Position numbers and translations under genes: made by a program. A stretch of 64,000 nt of DNA, taken from contig AP024675.1 in assembly GCA_025998875.1 (NCBI GenBank), forward strand, positions 496,001 to 560,000. Reading direction: 5' to 3'. This DNA comes from Bacteroidota bacterium (lineage in GTDB: Bacteria > Bacteroidota > Rhodothermia > JANXDC01). Below the pieces are notes generated by a model, which was not told the DNA's origin, ran no database searches, and worked only from the letters and a program-made list of their open reading frames with translations. Positions 18,587-26,893 of the stretch are shown piece after piece. The number at the start of each line of letters is the position of its first letter. Positions within the stretch are counted from its first letter, which is position 1.

Positions 18587-19426
18587 ATGACCTGGTACAA
18601 ACGCACGGAGTCCGGTATCCAGACCTCTATCCGCCGGGATGTACCGGCCGGGTTGTGGATCAAATGCGAGGGCTGTGCGGAGATCTTCCATCGCACCCAG
18701 TGGCGGGAGCGGGCCTACACGTGCCCGCATTGTGGCTACCACCAGCAGATCGGCTCGGAGGAATACTTCGAGCTGCTCTTCGATGAGGACTCTGGAGAGG
18801 AGTTCAATGGGCATCTGCGGCCCGTAGACCGGCTCGGGTTTGTAGACCGCAAGCCCTATACGCAGCGTCTTCTGGAGGCTCAACGCGAGACGGGCCTCAT
18901 GGAGGCCGTGCGTACGGCCGTGGGCCTTATACACGGACGGGCGGCCATCGTGGCCTGCATGGACTTCGCTTTCATCGGGGGCAGCATGGGATCTGTGGTC
19001 GGAGAGAAAATCGCCCGGGCCATCGATCGGGCACGCCAGGAGGGCCTGCCCCTGATTATCATCTCTCAGAGCGGCGGGGCGCGCATGATGGAATCCGCGC
19101 TGAGCCTTATGCAGATGGCCAAAACGAGCGCCAAGCTGGCCGAGCTGGCCGAGGCGCGCGTGCCGTACTTCTCCGTGCTCACCCATCCCACCACGGGCGG
19201 GGTAACGGCCAGCTATGCCATGCTGGGCGATGTGAACATCGCCGAACCCGGCGCGCTGATCGGATTTGCCGGGCCCCGCGTGATCAAGCAGACGATCGGC
19301 AGCGAACTACCCAAGGGGTTTCAACGGGCCGAATTCCTGCTGGAGCACGGCTTCGTGGACATGGTCGTGCATCGCACGCAGCTCAAAGCAACCCTGGCCC
19401 ATCTGATCGATCTCTTCCTCGGCTGA
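18587..19426 (+). CDS. accD: Acetyl-CoA carboxylase carboxyltransferase subunit beta
   Basis: Carboxyl transfer from biotin to acetyl-CoA, first step of fatty acid synthesis, acting with AccA. 279 residues. A four-cysteine zinc ribbon is present (C27, C30, C46, C49), then the crotonase-fold carboxyltransferase domain with FIGGSMGSVVGEK, ISQSGGARMMES, PTTGGVTASYAMLGD and GPRVIKQTI. Ribosome site AAAGG upstream of ATG 18587. Its last 44 bases overlap in convergent direction with the ATP-grasp ligase gene. accA is not seen here. Confidence 0.97.
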   Translation: MTWYKRTESGIQTSIRRDVPAGLWIKCEGCAEIFHRTQWRERAYTCPHCGYHQQIGSEEYFELLFDEDSGEEFNGHLRPVDRLGFVDRKPYTQRLLEAQRETGLMEAVRTAVGLIHGRAAIVACMDFAFIGGSMGSVVGEKIARAIDRARQEGLPLIIISQSGGARMMESALSLMQMAKTSAKLAELAEARVPYFSVLTHPTTGGVTASYAMLGDVNIAEPGALIGFAGPRVIKQTIGSELPKGFQRAEFLLEHGFVDMVVHRTQLKATLAHLIDLFLG

Positions 19427-20411
19427 TCTCCCCGTGCAGGCGCTCCAGAGCGGGGCTCAGCAATTCGGCCAGAAAGACCTCATACGGCTTGCCCATGTAC
19501 TGGGCCAAGATACCGAAGGTGCCGTCCGGGGCGAAGGTGGGCAACGGGTTGATCTCCAGAAACCAGATTCGGCCTTCCGGGTCGAGGCGAAAATCCAGAC
19601 GCGCGAAATCCCGGCATTCCAGTTTGCGATACACCCGAAGCGAGGCCTCCTGCAGGGCCGCCTCCAGCTCCGGGGTCAGAGGCCAGTCGGCCCGATAGGC
19701 CCAGTTGCCAGCGGGCATGCCCCGATGCTCCAGCGCGTGCAGGCCAATACCGGTGCGCACCTCCACGGCGCGCTGCAGGACCGGGTAGGCGCGCGGGGGA
19801 TTGTTCCCCGCCACGGCCACGGTGAATTCGCCTCCCTCGATGAAGCACTCCACGAGGGCATCCTGCCGGTAAGTGCTCGTTATCCAGCGCACCTGTTCCC
19901 GAAGAGCGGAAAACGACTCCACCCGGCTCTGCGGGGTGATCCCTTTAGAAGAGCCCTCATAGCGGGGTTTGACAAAAAGGGGGAACGGCCCCGGCAGATC
20001 CGCCGGGTCGGGCTCCTCGCCCGGCCGGTAAACCCGATACGGCGGGGTGCGCACGCCCGCGGCGGCGACCAGATCCTTGGTCCACGCCTTATCCAGCGAC
20101 AGAGCCAGGGTAAGGGGATCGGAGCCGATATAGGGGATCCCCCAGAGCTCCAGCAGGGCCAGGATGCGCGCTTCGCGAAACCGACCCGCGCGGCCCTCGG
20201 CGATGGAAAAAGCGGCATCCACCGCGGGGCGGCCGCTTCGCAGGAGCGCCTCCGGAGTACCAAGCCGCACGGGTTCATGGCCCAAATGGGCAATCGCCCG
20301 CTCCAGGGCAGCGACGGTCTCCTCGGGTTCCCACTCCGCATCCGCATCCGGCGGATCGGAGGGATCCCAGACGAAATCCTCGAAGCGCTCGTAGATGAGT
20401 CCGATCCGCAT
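19383..20411 (-). CDS. D-alanine-D-alanine ligase-like ATP-grasp ligase
   Basis: 342 residues from ATG 20411. The family of D-Ala-D-Ala ligases is recognisable from the segment GIPYIGSDPLTLALSLDKAWTK, the ATP-binding strand FVKPRYEGSSKGI and the metal-binding end DFARLDFRLDPEGRIWFLEINPLP. The N-terminal loop reads FSIAEGRAGRFREA instead of the canonical PALHGxxGEDG, as in a divergent subgroup, so the amino acid specificity is open. It begins 2 bases after the dipeptide epimerase gene in the same unit. A dipeptide- or amino-acid ligase acting with that epimerase is plausible. It may or may not be the housekeeping Ddl. Confidence 0.82.
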   Translation of the reverse strand: MRIGLIYERFEDFVWDPSDPPDADAEWEPEETVAALERAIAHLGHEPVRLGTPEALLRSGRPAVDAAFSIAEGRAGRFREARILALLELWGIPYIGSDPLTLALSLDKAWTKDLVAAAGVRTPPYRVYRPGEEPDPADLPGPFPLFVKPRYEGSSKGITPQSRVESFSALREQVRWITSTYRQDALVECFIEGGEFTVAVAGNNPPRAYPVLQRAVEVRTGIGLHALEHRGMPAGNWAYRADWPLTPELEAALQEASLRVYRKLECRDFARLDFRLDPEGRIWFLEINPLPTFAPDGTFGILAQYMGKPYEVFLAELLSPALERLHGEISRGRDRSDGPGLL

Positions 20412-20413
20412 CG

Positions 20414-21451
20414 CTACTGTGGAGGCCAGGGTATTCCGGGGCGCGGGCGGACACCCAGACCGGGCCGCTCGGGGAGACGCACATAAGCCGCCTCGGCTAT
20501 CGTCGCCCCTTCGAAGGGATCCCGGGCCAAAAGCAGAGGCCCATCCAGATCCGCCCAGTCGACCAGGGGCGTGAGCATGGCCCCGGCTGTGGCCGCGATG
20601 GAGGTCTCCACCATACAGCCGACCATAACGCGCAGACCCAGCTTGCGGGCGGCCTCGATCATACGGCGCGCCTCCCGCAACCCTCCGCACTTCATGAGCT
20701 TGACGTTGATCCCATCATACGCCTCAGCTACCCGGGGAATGTCTTCGCTCCGGTGCACGGCCTCATCGGCCACGATGGGCAGAGGGCTGTGCTCCCGCAA
20801 CCAGCGCTGTTCCTCCCACCGATTTGCCGCAAGGGGCTGTTCGATGAATTCCACGTTCTGCGTGGCCAGCCAGCGGATTTTCTCCAGTGCCTCCTCCGGT
20901 TCCCATCCCTCGTTGGCATCCACGCGCACCGTGCGATCCGTGATACGGCGGATGGTGCGGATGATCGCCTCGTCCTGCGGGGTGCCGAGTTTGACTTTCA
21001 GAATCGGGAAACGCTCGGCCTCGCGCACCTTTTCCTCGATCGCCTCCAGGGAGTCGATCCCGATGGTGTAGGAGGTCTGTACGCTGGCACGGGGCCGGAG
21101 CCCCCAGAGCCGATACAGGGGCTGACCCTGAAGCCGGGCCCAGAGGTCGTGTAGCGCGATATCCACGGCGGCCTTGGCGGCGAACTCGCCCGGTCCGGCA
21201 TTCCAGACGTAATCCAGCGCCCGGTCCAGGTCCTGGGGCAACTCAAAGGGGCGGAGATCCAGCCGTTTGAGGAATTCGAGCGCGGAGGCCTGTGTCTCTC
21301 CGTAGCGGGCGTTCGGCGCCGCCTCCCCCCATCCCATTTCCTGGCCCTGCCGTAGCGCCACGATCACGTTGTGCACCTCGCGTCGCACCCCTCGGCTGAT
21401 GCCGAAGGGTCGGGCCAAAGGCAAAGAGACCGGATAGAGATGCATCTCCAT
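20414..21451 (-). CDS. Dipeptide epimerase (enolase superfamily, MLE subgroup)
   Basis: 345 residues. Catalytic marks of the muconate-lactonizing subgroup are intact: the KxK pair K152/K154, metal ligands D178 in VRVDANEGW, E204 in EFIEQPL and D229 in VADEA, and the opposite lysine in INVKLMKCGG. GCMVETSIA is the C-terminal capping motif of L-Ala-D/L-Glu epimerases and related dipeptide epimerases. In Escherichia coli the homologue YcjG helps recycle murein peptide. Here it is coupled to an ATP-grasp ligase gene 2 bases downstream and lies 11 bases after cdsA. The exact dipeptide specificity cannot be told from sequence. Confidence 0.9.
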   Translation of the reverse strand: MEMHLYPVSLPLARPFGISRGVRREVHNVIVALRQGQEMGWGEAAPNARYGETQASALEFLKRLDLRPFELPQDLDRALDYVWNAGPGEFAAKAAVDIALHDLWARLQGQPLYRLWGLRPRASVQTSYTIGIDSLEAIEEKVREAERFPILKVKLGTPQDEAIIRTIRRITDRTVRVDANEGWEPEEALEKIRWLATQNVEFIEQPLAANRWEEQRWLREHSPLPIVADEAVHRSEDIPRVAEAYDGINVKLMKCGGLREARRMIEAARKLGLRVMVGCMVETSIAATAGAMLTPLVDWADLDGPLLLARDPFEGATIAEAAYVRLPERPGLGVRPRPGIPWPPQ

Positions 21452-21462
21452 AGATGACCTCC

Positions 21463-22269
21463 TCAGAGCAACCCCATGCTGTAGGCATACAACCCTGCTG
21501 CGGCGGCTACGGGGGCCAGGCTGTCGACCCGGTCCAGAATCCCTCCATGGCCGGGAAGTAGATGGCTGCTATCCTTAAGCCCGACGCTGCGTTTCAGCCA
21601 GGATTCAGCCAGATCCCCTATTGGCCCTCCGAAGGCCGCTACGGCGGCCAGTACGCCTACGTGCACGGCCTCCAGGTCCCGCCAGAGGCTCAGCTGTAGC
21701 CCAAAGGCGACCCCGGCCACCAGGATAGCCCCGCTCCAGAGCCCCTCCCAGGTCTTGCCCGGGCTGATGCGCTCGGCGAGCTTCCTCCTGCCCCAGAGCC
21801 TCCCCCCCGCCCAGGCCCCGGTATCCGCCGCCCAGACCAGGAGCAACAGGCCCATAACCCAGGCCCACCCTTCCGGGGGCCCCTCGGCACGACGGAAGAG
21901 CCCGAGAAAGCCGAGCAAAAAGGGCACATATAGCGGTCCGGCCAGCGTGCCGGAGAAACCGGGTACCGACCGCTCTCGGCTGCGCGCAAGCTCCATCACC
22001 ATCGCGGCCAGCACGCCCGAAGCAAGTACCCAGGGCAACGCCCCGGGCCAGGCCTCGCGTGCGGCCAGGGCCGCCCCGAGAAGCAAGGAAACCGGCTCGT
22101 TGGGCTCGATTCCGCTTCGGCGCAGCAGCCGGTTCCATTCCCATGTGGCCAGCAGCCCTGCCAGGGCCAGCAGAACCCAGAACGGCCATCCCCCCAGGTA
22201 GACGACTCCCAACACCAGGGGGGCCAGCCCCAGAGCGACAAGCAGGCGCCACCGTACCTCCTCTGTCAT
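21463..22269 (-). CDS. cdsA: Phosphatidate cytidylyltransferase (CDP-diacylglycerol synthase)
   Basis: Makes CDP-diacylglycerol, precursor of all phospholipids, in the inner membrane. 268 residues with about seven membrane segments. The CDS signature is complete at about 223-247: SWLKRSVGLKDSS, then LLPGHGGILDRVDS, with the metal-binding GPIGDLAES just before. SPGKTWEGLW is also conserved. Start ATG 22269 overlaps the DUF2007 stop as ATGA. The dipeptide epimerase follows after 11 bases. Confidence 0.95.
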   Translation of the reverse strand: MTEEVRWRLLVALGLAPLVLGVVYLGGWPFWVLLALAGLLATWEWNRLLRRSGIEPNEPVSLLLGAALAAREAWPGALPWVLASGVLAAMVMELARSRERSVPGFSGTLAGPLYVPFLLGFLGLFRRAEGPPEGWAWVMGLLLLVWAADTGAWAGGRLWGRRKLAERISPGKTWEGLWSGAILVAGVAFGLQLSLWRDLEAVHVGVLAAVAAFGGPIGDLAESWLKRSVGLKDSSHLLPGHGGILDRVDSLAPVAAAAGLYAYSMGLL

Positions 22270-22502
22270 GCTCCCCCCTCCCCGCGCGCCAGCATCGCCT
22301 CGGCGCGCTCCAGATCTTCGGGTGGCACAAGCACGTATACCCAGGCGCGTTCCCCGAGTAGCAACCCGAAAGATCGATCCCACTGGGAAAGAACCACCGC
22401 CCTCAGCCCCTCGGCTCTGAGCCGAGCGCCGATGAGCTCCGCCTCAAATTCGGAGCTCAGACGCCGCAACACGGCCCATCCTCCCGGCCCGGGCTTATCC
22501 AT
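22266..22502 (-). CDS. DUF2007-like small protein
   Basis: 78 residues. The pattern (AVLRRLSSEFEAELIGARLRAEGLRAVV near the start, then VYVLVPPEDLERAEAML at the end) fits DUF2007, a small alpha/beta domain often annotated as putative signal transducer; its role is unknown. It starts 8 bases inside the end of the CPBP protease gene and overlaps cdsA by four bases, so it is coupled to both. No membrane segment. Confidence 0.75.
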   Translation of the reverse strand: MDKPGPGGWAVLRRLSSEFEAELIGARLRAEGLRAVVLSQWDRSFGLLLGERAWVYVLVPPEDLERAEAMLARGEGGA

Positions 22503-23418
22503 ACAGCCCCCGGACGCGACGCTCAAAGGCATACACGATGATCCCACAGGCCAGAAGCCCGAGCGGCAACGCATAGGGGGGGAAGAGGATCTCCTGCGTA
22601 TCCGGCCGCACCCAGTCTGGATGCAGAGCGGCCAGCACGGTCATCACCCCGTTGTTGAACAGATGCACCAGCACAGCCGTCCAGAGGCTACCGGTACGCC
22701 AGACCAGATATCCCAGCACCCCGCCCAGCAGGCTCAGCGGCACAAACTGGGTCAGCCGTAGGTGATAGACCCCGAAGAGCAGTCCGGAAACCAGGAGCGC
22801 AACCCACACGGGCCAGGACCGCATCAGGTTGCGCAACAGATAGCCCCGGAACAACAGCTCCTCGCACACGGCGGGAATGGCGGCCACCAGCAGCAGGTTC
22901 ACCCCCAGCGCACCGCGATCCTGCAGGGCGCGGAAGAGCAACTCCATCTGCCGCCGTTCCAGCTCCCTGTATGAGTCCGGAAACGGCCAACGCGCATTCC
23001 AGTCGGCCAGAAACTGGATGAGCGGCTGCAGAGCCAGCACAAGCAGGAGGGCCAACAGGAGCAGGAGCGGATCGGTACGCTCCAGCTGCAGATAGCGGAT
23101 CGGCTGGCTGCTGTGTAGCCGGGCCAGAAGCAGCGTGGGCAATCCGAGTACAAGAACCTGGGCCAGCGCGTTTACCAACAGCACCGTGCGGGCCGATTCT
23201 GGAGAGGCCAGCGGATCCAGGCGCCAGAGCGCGCCGGGATCGACGTTCTGCGCCCAGAGGTAGGCGATGAGCATCAAGCCTCCCACGGTCTGAAACAGGG
23301 CCCACGCCACCAACACCCATCCCAACCCCACCAGCCAGGGCGACAGGCGGTGCCGTTCCAGCCAGCCATCCAGCGGGGGCAGAGGGCGCACAACGATCGA
23401 ACCATCGGGTGCGGTCAT
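22495..23418 (-). CDS. CPBP/CAAX-type intramembrane metalloprotease
   Basis: 307 residues with about eight membrane helices. The abortive-infection/CAAX protease motifs are present: CEELLFRGYL with E186, E187 and R191; FGVYHL with H219; and VHLFNN with H252 and N256. Bacterial CPBP proteins are intramembrane glutamate-type proteases of mostly unknown substrates, in some cases linked to bacteriocin maturation or immunity. No bacteriocin gene is nearby. It heads the unit running to the ATP-grasp ligase. Confidence 0.88.
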   Translation of the reverse strand: MTAPDGSIVVRPLPPLDGWLERHRLSPWLVGLGWVLVAWALFQTVGGLMLIAYLWAQNVDPGALWRLDPLASPESARTVLLVNALAQVLVLGLPTLLLARLHSSQPIRYLQLERTDPLLLLLALLLVLALQPLIQFLADWNARWPFPDSYRELERRQMELLFRALQDRGALGVNLLLVAAIPAVCEELLFRGYLLRNLMRSWPVWVALLVSGLLFGVYHLRLTQFVPLSLLGGVLGYLVWRTGSLWTAVLVHLFNNGVMTVLAALHPDWVRPDTQEILFPPYALPLGLLACGIIVYAFERRVRGLYG

Positions 23419-23546
23419 CGGGTTTTATCCCGTCCTGGTTTCCTAATCAAGTTACGCAGTCCTCCTCCCCGCTACCAATGCGGACTTGCCCGACATGGGC
23501 CTGGCGGTGTACGTTTCGCCGCGTCTATACATCGGGGGCGTGGATC

Positions 23547-26500
23547 ATGCGGCATGCTCTACTGGCGCTGGGCATCCTCGGTTTTGCGGCCCATCTGGCC
23601 TTTCCACAGGATACGAGCCGTTCGGCGGGCTCCGGCGCGCTGCCTCTGAAGCCGGAGCGCACGCTGCGCCTTGTGCTCCGCGAGGGATCCTGGATCTCCC
23701 TGGATGTGAGCCCGGACGGCAAGACGATCGTCTTTGAGCTCCTCGGGGACCTCTACACGGTGCCCATCACGGGCGGCCGGGCCCGGCCGCTTACGCGAGG
23801 TATGGCGTTCGACAGCCAGCCCCGCTACAGCCCGGATGGCAGGCGAATCGTCTTCGTCTCCGATCGGGACGGGGCAGAAAACCTCTGGATCCTCGATCTG
23901 GTCCGAGGTGATACGATCCAGCTTACCGAGGGCCGCAACGACCGATACGAATCCCCGGCCTGGACGCCGGACGGGCGGTACATCGTGGTCTCCAAGGGCA
24001 GCCGCCCCTTTACCCCGACCAAGCTCTGGCTTTACCACATAGACGGAGGCAGCGGGATCCCGCTCATCCGGGAACCGGAGAACCTGCGCACCGTGGGCGC
24101 GGCCGTCTCGCCCGATGGACGCTACATCTGGTTTGCTCAACGCACGGGCACCTGGCAGTACAACGCCATCCTGCCCCAGTATCAGCTGGCCGTCTACGAT
24201 CGGCAAACCGGACGCACCTATGTGCGCTCCAGCCGCTACGGATCGGCCTTCCGCCCCACGCTCTCCCCCGATGGCCGATGGCTCGTCTACGGCACCCGAC
24301 ACGAAGCCCAGACCGGACTGCGCCTGCGCGATCTGCACACGGGGGAGGAGCGCTGGCTTGCCTATCCTGTTCAGCGAGACGATCAGGAATCGGTGGCCTC
24401 GCGCGACGTACTGCCCGGCATGGCTTTCACTCCGGATTCGCGGGAGCTGGTGGCCTCCTTCGGGGGCAGGATCTGGCGCATCCCCATCGATGGCGGACCG
24501 GCCATCGAAGTGCCCTTTGAGGTCGAGCTGGAGCTGCCCATTGGACCCGAACTGCGCTTCCAGTATCCGATAACAGACGAGCCCACTTTCACCGTGCGGC
24601 AGATCCGGGATGCGGTACCTTCCCCGGACGGACGCCGATTGGCCTTTACGGCGCTGAACCGACTCTACGTGATGGACTTCCCCAGGGGTTCCCCCCGCCG
24701 GCTGACGAAGCTGGAGCTTGTCGAGGCCCAGCCGGCCTGGTCGCCCGATGGCCGCTGGATCGCTTTCAGTACCTGGTCGGAACAAGAGGGCGGGCACATA
24801 TACCGGGTGCGCGTCGACGGCCGGGAGCTTATGCGCCTGAGCAGCCGGCCAGCCGTGTACTGGGATCCGGCCTGGTCTCCAGATGGGGAACGCATTGTGG
24901 TCATTCGGGGTCCGGCCCGATCCTACCAGGAGGCCTCTGGACCCCGGGCTCCGGAGGCCAGAGAAGACCTGATCTGGATTCCGGCTCGGGGAGGGGATGC
25001 GGTCTTCATCGCTCCAGCCGAGGGCCGCCTAAAGCCCCACTTCACCCGCAACCCGGATCGGATTTTCCTCTTCCATCCCGAACGGGGGCTGGTTTCAATC
25101 CGCTGGGATGGCTCGGATGAGCAGATCCACCTGCGCGTAACGGGCAACACCCGGCCCGGCCAGCGGCAGCCCAACCGTGCTTCCCTGATCCTCATGGCCC
25201 CGCATGGGGAATATGCGCTGGCTCAGGTCAATCAGGACATCTACCTGGTTACCGTCCCTCTGGTCGGAGAGGCGCCCACTATATCCGTTGATAACCCCCG
25301 GGGGGCCGCCGTGCCCGTGCGCAAGCTTACGGATATCGGCGGACAGTTTCCCGCCTGGTCCTGGGACGGCCAGCGGGTGCACTGGTCGATCGGGAACGCG
25401 CACGTAGTCTATGATCTGTTGCAAGCCCGGGCCTTCGAGGACAGCCTCCGACAGATCCGACGGCAACCGGGGAGATCAGCCCCCGATACGGCCCGATATC
25501 GTCCTCTGGAGGTGCGCATCCGCATTCAGGCCCCTCGGGATATCCCGCAGGGCACTGTGTTGCTGCGCGGCGCACGCCTGATCACTATGCGGGGCCAGGA
25601 GGTCATCGAAGACGCCGATCTGCTCGTCCGCAACAACCGCATTGCCGCTCTGGGTCCACGCGGATCTTTCCCTGTACCGCCCGAAGCCGTGGTCCTGGAC
25701 GTGTCCGGCAAAACCATTCTGCCCGGATTCGTGGACACGCACGCGCACATGTGGCCTGCCTGGGGTCTGCATCGGGAGCAGGTATGGATGTATCTGGCCA
25801 ACCTGGCCTATGGGATCACCACCACGCGCGACCCGCAGACTTCAACCACGGACGTGCTCACCTATGGAGATATGGTCGAGGCCGGGCTCCTGCTCGGCCC
25901 CCGCCTCTATGCCACCGGCCCGGGCGTCTTCGGCGACTATCTGGAGGATCCGATCCGAGACCTCGAGCATGCCCGCCGGGTGTTGCGCCGATATGCGGAT
26001 TACTACGATACGAAAACGATCAAGATGTACATGGCCGGAAACCGCCAACAGCGGCAATGGATCCTCCTGGCGGCCCGTGAACTGGGCCTCATGCCCACCA
26101 CGGAAGGCGGGCTGGACCTGAAACTCGACCTCACGCTCATGCAAGACGGCTATCCGGCCCAGGAGCACTCCTGGCCGATCTATCCCCTCTATGAGGACGT
26201 CATCAAGCTGGCCGCCTTTACGCGGCTTTACTACACCCCCACCCTGCTGGTCTCCTACGGAGGTCCGTTCGGGGAGAATTACTTCTTTACCCGGGAAAAC
26301 CCCCATGAGGATCCCAAACTGCGGCGCTTCACCCCGCATGAGGAACTCGACAGCAAAACCCGACGCCGAGGTCAGGGGGTGGATTCCGGCCCGGGAGGGT
26401 GGTTCCACGACGAAGAGTACATCTTCCCCCGGCATGCGGAGGTAGCAGCCCGCCTTCTGCGAGCCGGAGGCCGGGTCGCCGTCGGTAGCCACGGCCAGCT

Positions 26501-26849
26501 TCAGGGGCTTGGATACCACTGGGAACTCTGGGCCCTGGCCGCCGGCGGCATGACGAACCACGAAGCGCTGCGCTGCGCCACGCTATACGGAGCCGAAGCG
26601 ATCGGGATGGATCGAGACCTGGGCTCCCTGGAGCCGGGTAAGCTGGCTGATCTGCTCATTCTGGACCGCAACCCGCTGGAGAACATCCGACACACGACGG
26701 CCATCCGGTACGTCATGAAAAACGGCCGACTCTACGACGCAGAGACGCTGGATGAACTCTGGCCCCGCCAGCGCCCTCTGGGAAAGCTCCCCTGGCAGGA
26801 TAAGGATCCCGTCGGTATTCCGGGCCTGTCGGAACCGAAACCCCGATAG
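23547..26849 (+). CDS. Secreted TolB-type beta-propeller fused to amidohydrolase
   Basis: 1100 residues from ATG 23547, giving a signal peptide (LLALGILGFAAHLAFPQD). Residues about 35-660 contain repeated SPDGR-type WD40-like/TolB blades. From about 670 an amidohydrolase domain begins with ADLLVRNNRIAALG and GKTILPGFVDTHAH; H732 and H734 form the HxH metal site. Later ligand positions read TTEGG, EHSWP and GSHGQLQG, so the usual aspartate motif GTD is replaced, as in other members of this fused family as I recall them. Probably a periplasmic peptidase or hydrolase of cyclic amides; substrate unknown. A symporter gene follows after 44 bases, consistent with uptake of the product. Confidence 0.85.
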   Translation: MRHALLALGILGFAAHLAFPQDTSRSAGSGALPLKPERTLRLVLREGSWISLDVSPDGKTIVFELLGDLYTVPITGGRARPLTRGMAFDSQPRYSPDGRRIVFVSDRDGAENLWILDLVRGDTIQLTEGRNDRYESPAWTPDGRYIVVSKGSRPFTPTKLWLYHIDGGSGIPLIREPENLRTVGAAVSPDGRYIWFAQRTGTWQYNAILPQYQLAVYDRQTGRTYVRSSRYGSAFRPTLSPDGRWLVYGTRHEAQTGLRLRDLHTGEERWLAYPVQRDDQESVASRDVLPGMAFTPDSRELVASFGGRIWRIPIDGGPAIEVPFEVELELPIGPELRFQYPITDEPTFTVRQIRDAVPSPDGRRLAFTALNRLYVMDFPRGSPRRLTKLELVEAQPAWSPDGRWIAFSTWSEQEGGHIYRVRVDGRELMRLSSRPAVYWDPAWSPDGERIVVIRGPARSYQEASGPRAPEAREDLIWIPARGGDAVFIAPAEGRLKPHFTRNPDRIFLFHPERGLVSIRWDGSDEQIHLRVTGNTRPGQRQPNRASLILMAPHGEYALAQVNQDIYLVTVPLVGEAPTISVDNPRGAAVPVRKLTDIGGQFPAWSWDGQRVHWSIGNAHVVYDLLQARAFEDSLRQIRRQPGRSAPDTARYRPLEVRIRIQAPRDIPQGTVLLRGARLITMRGQEVIEDADLLVRNNRIAALGPRGSFPVPPEAVVLDVSGKTILPGFVDTHAHMWPAWGLHREQVWMYLANLAYGITTTRDPQTSTTDVLTYGDMVEAGLLLGPRLYATGPGVFGDYLEDPIRDLEHARRVLRRYADYYDTKTIKMYMAGNRQQRQWILLAARELGLMPTTEGGLDLKLDLTLMQDGYPAQEHSWPIYPLYEDVIKLAAFTRLYYTPTLLVSYGGPFGENYFFTRENPHEDPKLRRFTPHEELDSKTRRRGQGVDSGPGGWFHDEEYIFPRHAEVAARLLRAGGRVAVGSHGQLQGLGYHWELWALAAGGMTNHEALRCATLYGAEAIGMDRDLGSLEPGKLADLLILDRNPLENIRHTTAIRYVMKNGRLYDAETLDELWPRQRPLGKLPWQDKDPVGIPGLSEPKPR

Positions 26850-26893
26850 TCCGACGGATCTCACCCAGAAGCCCCCTGCAAAAAGGAATGGCC

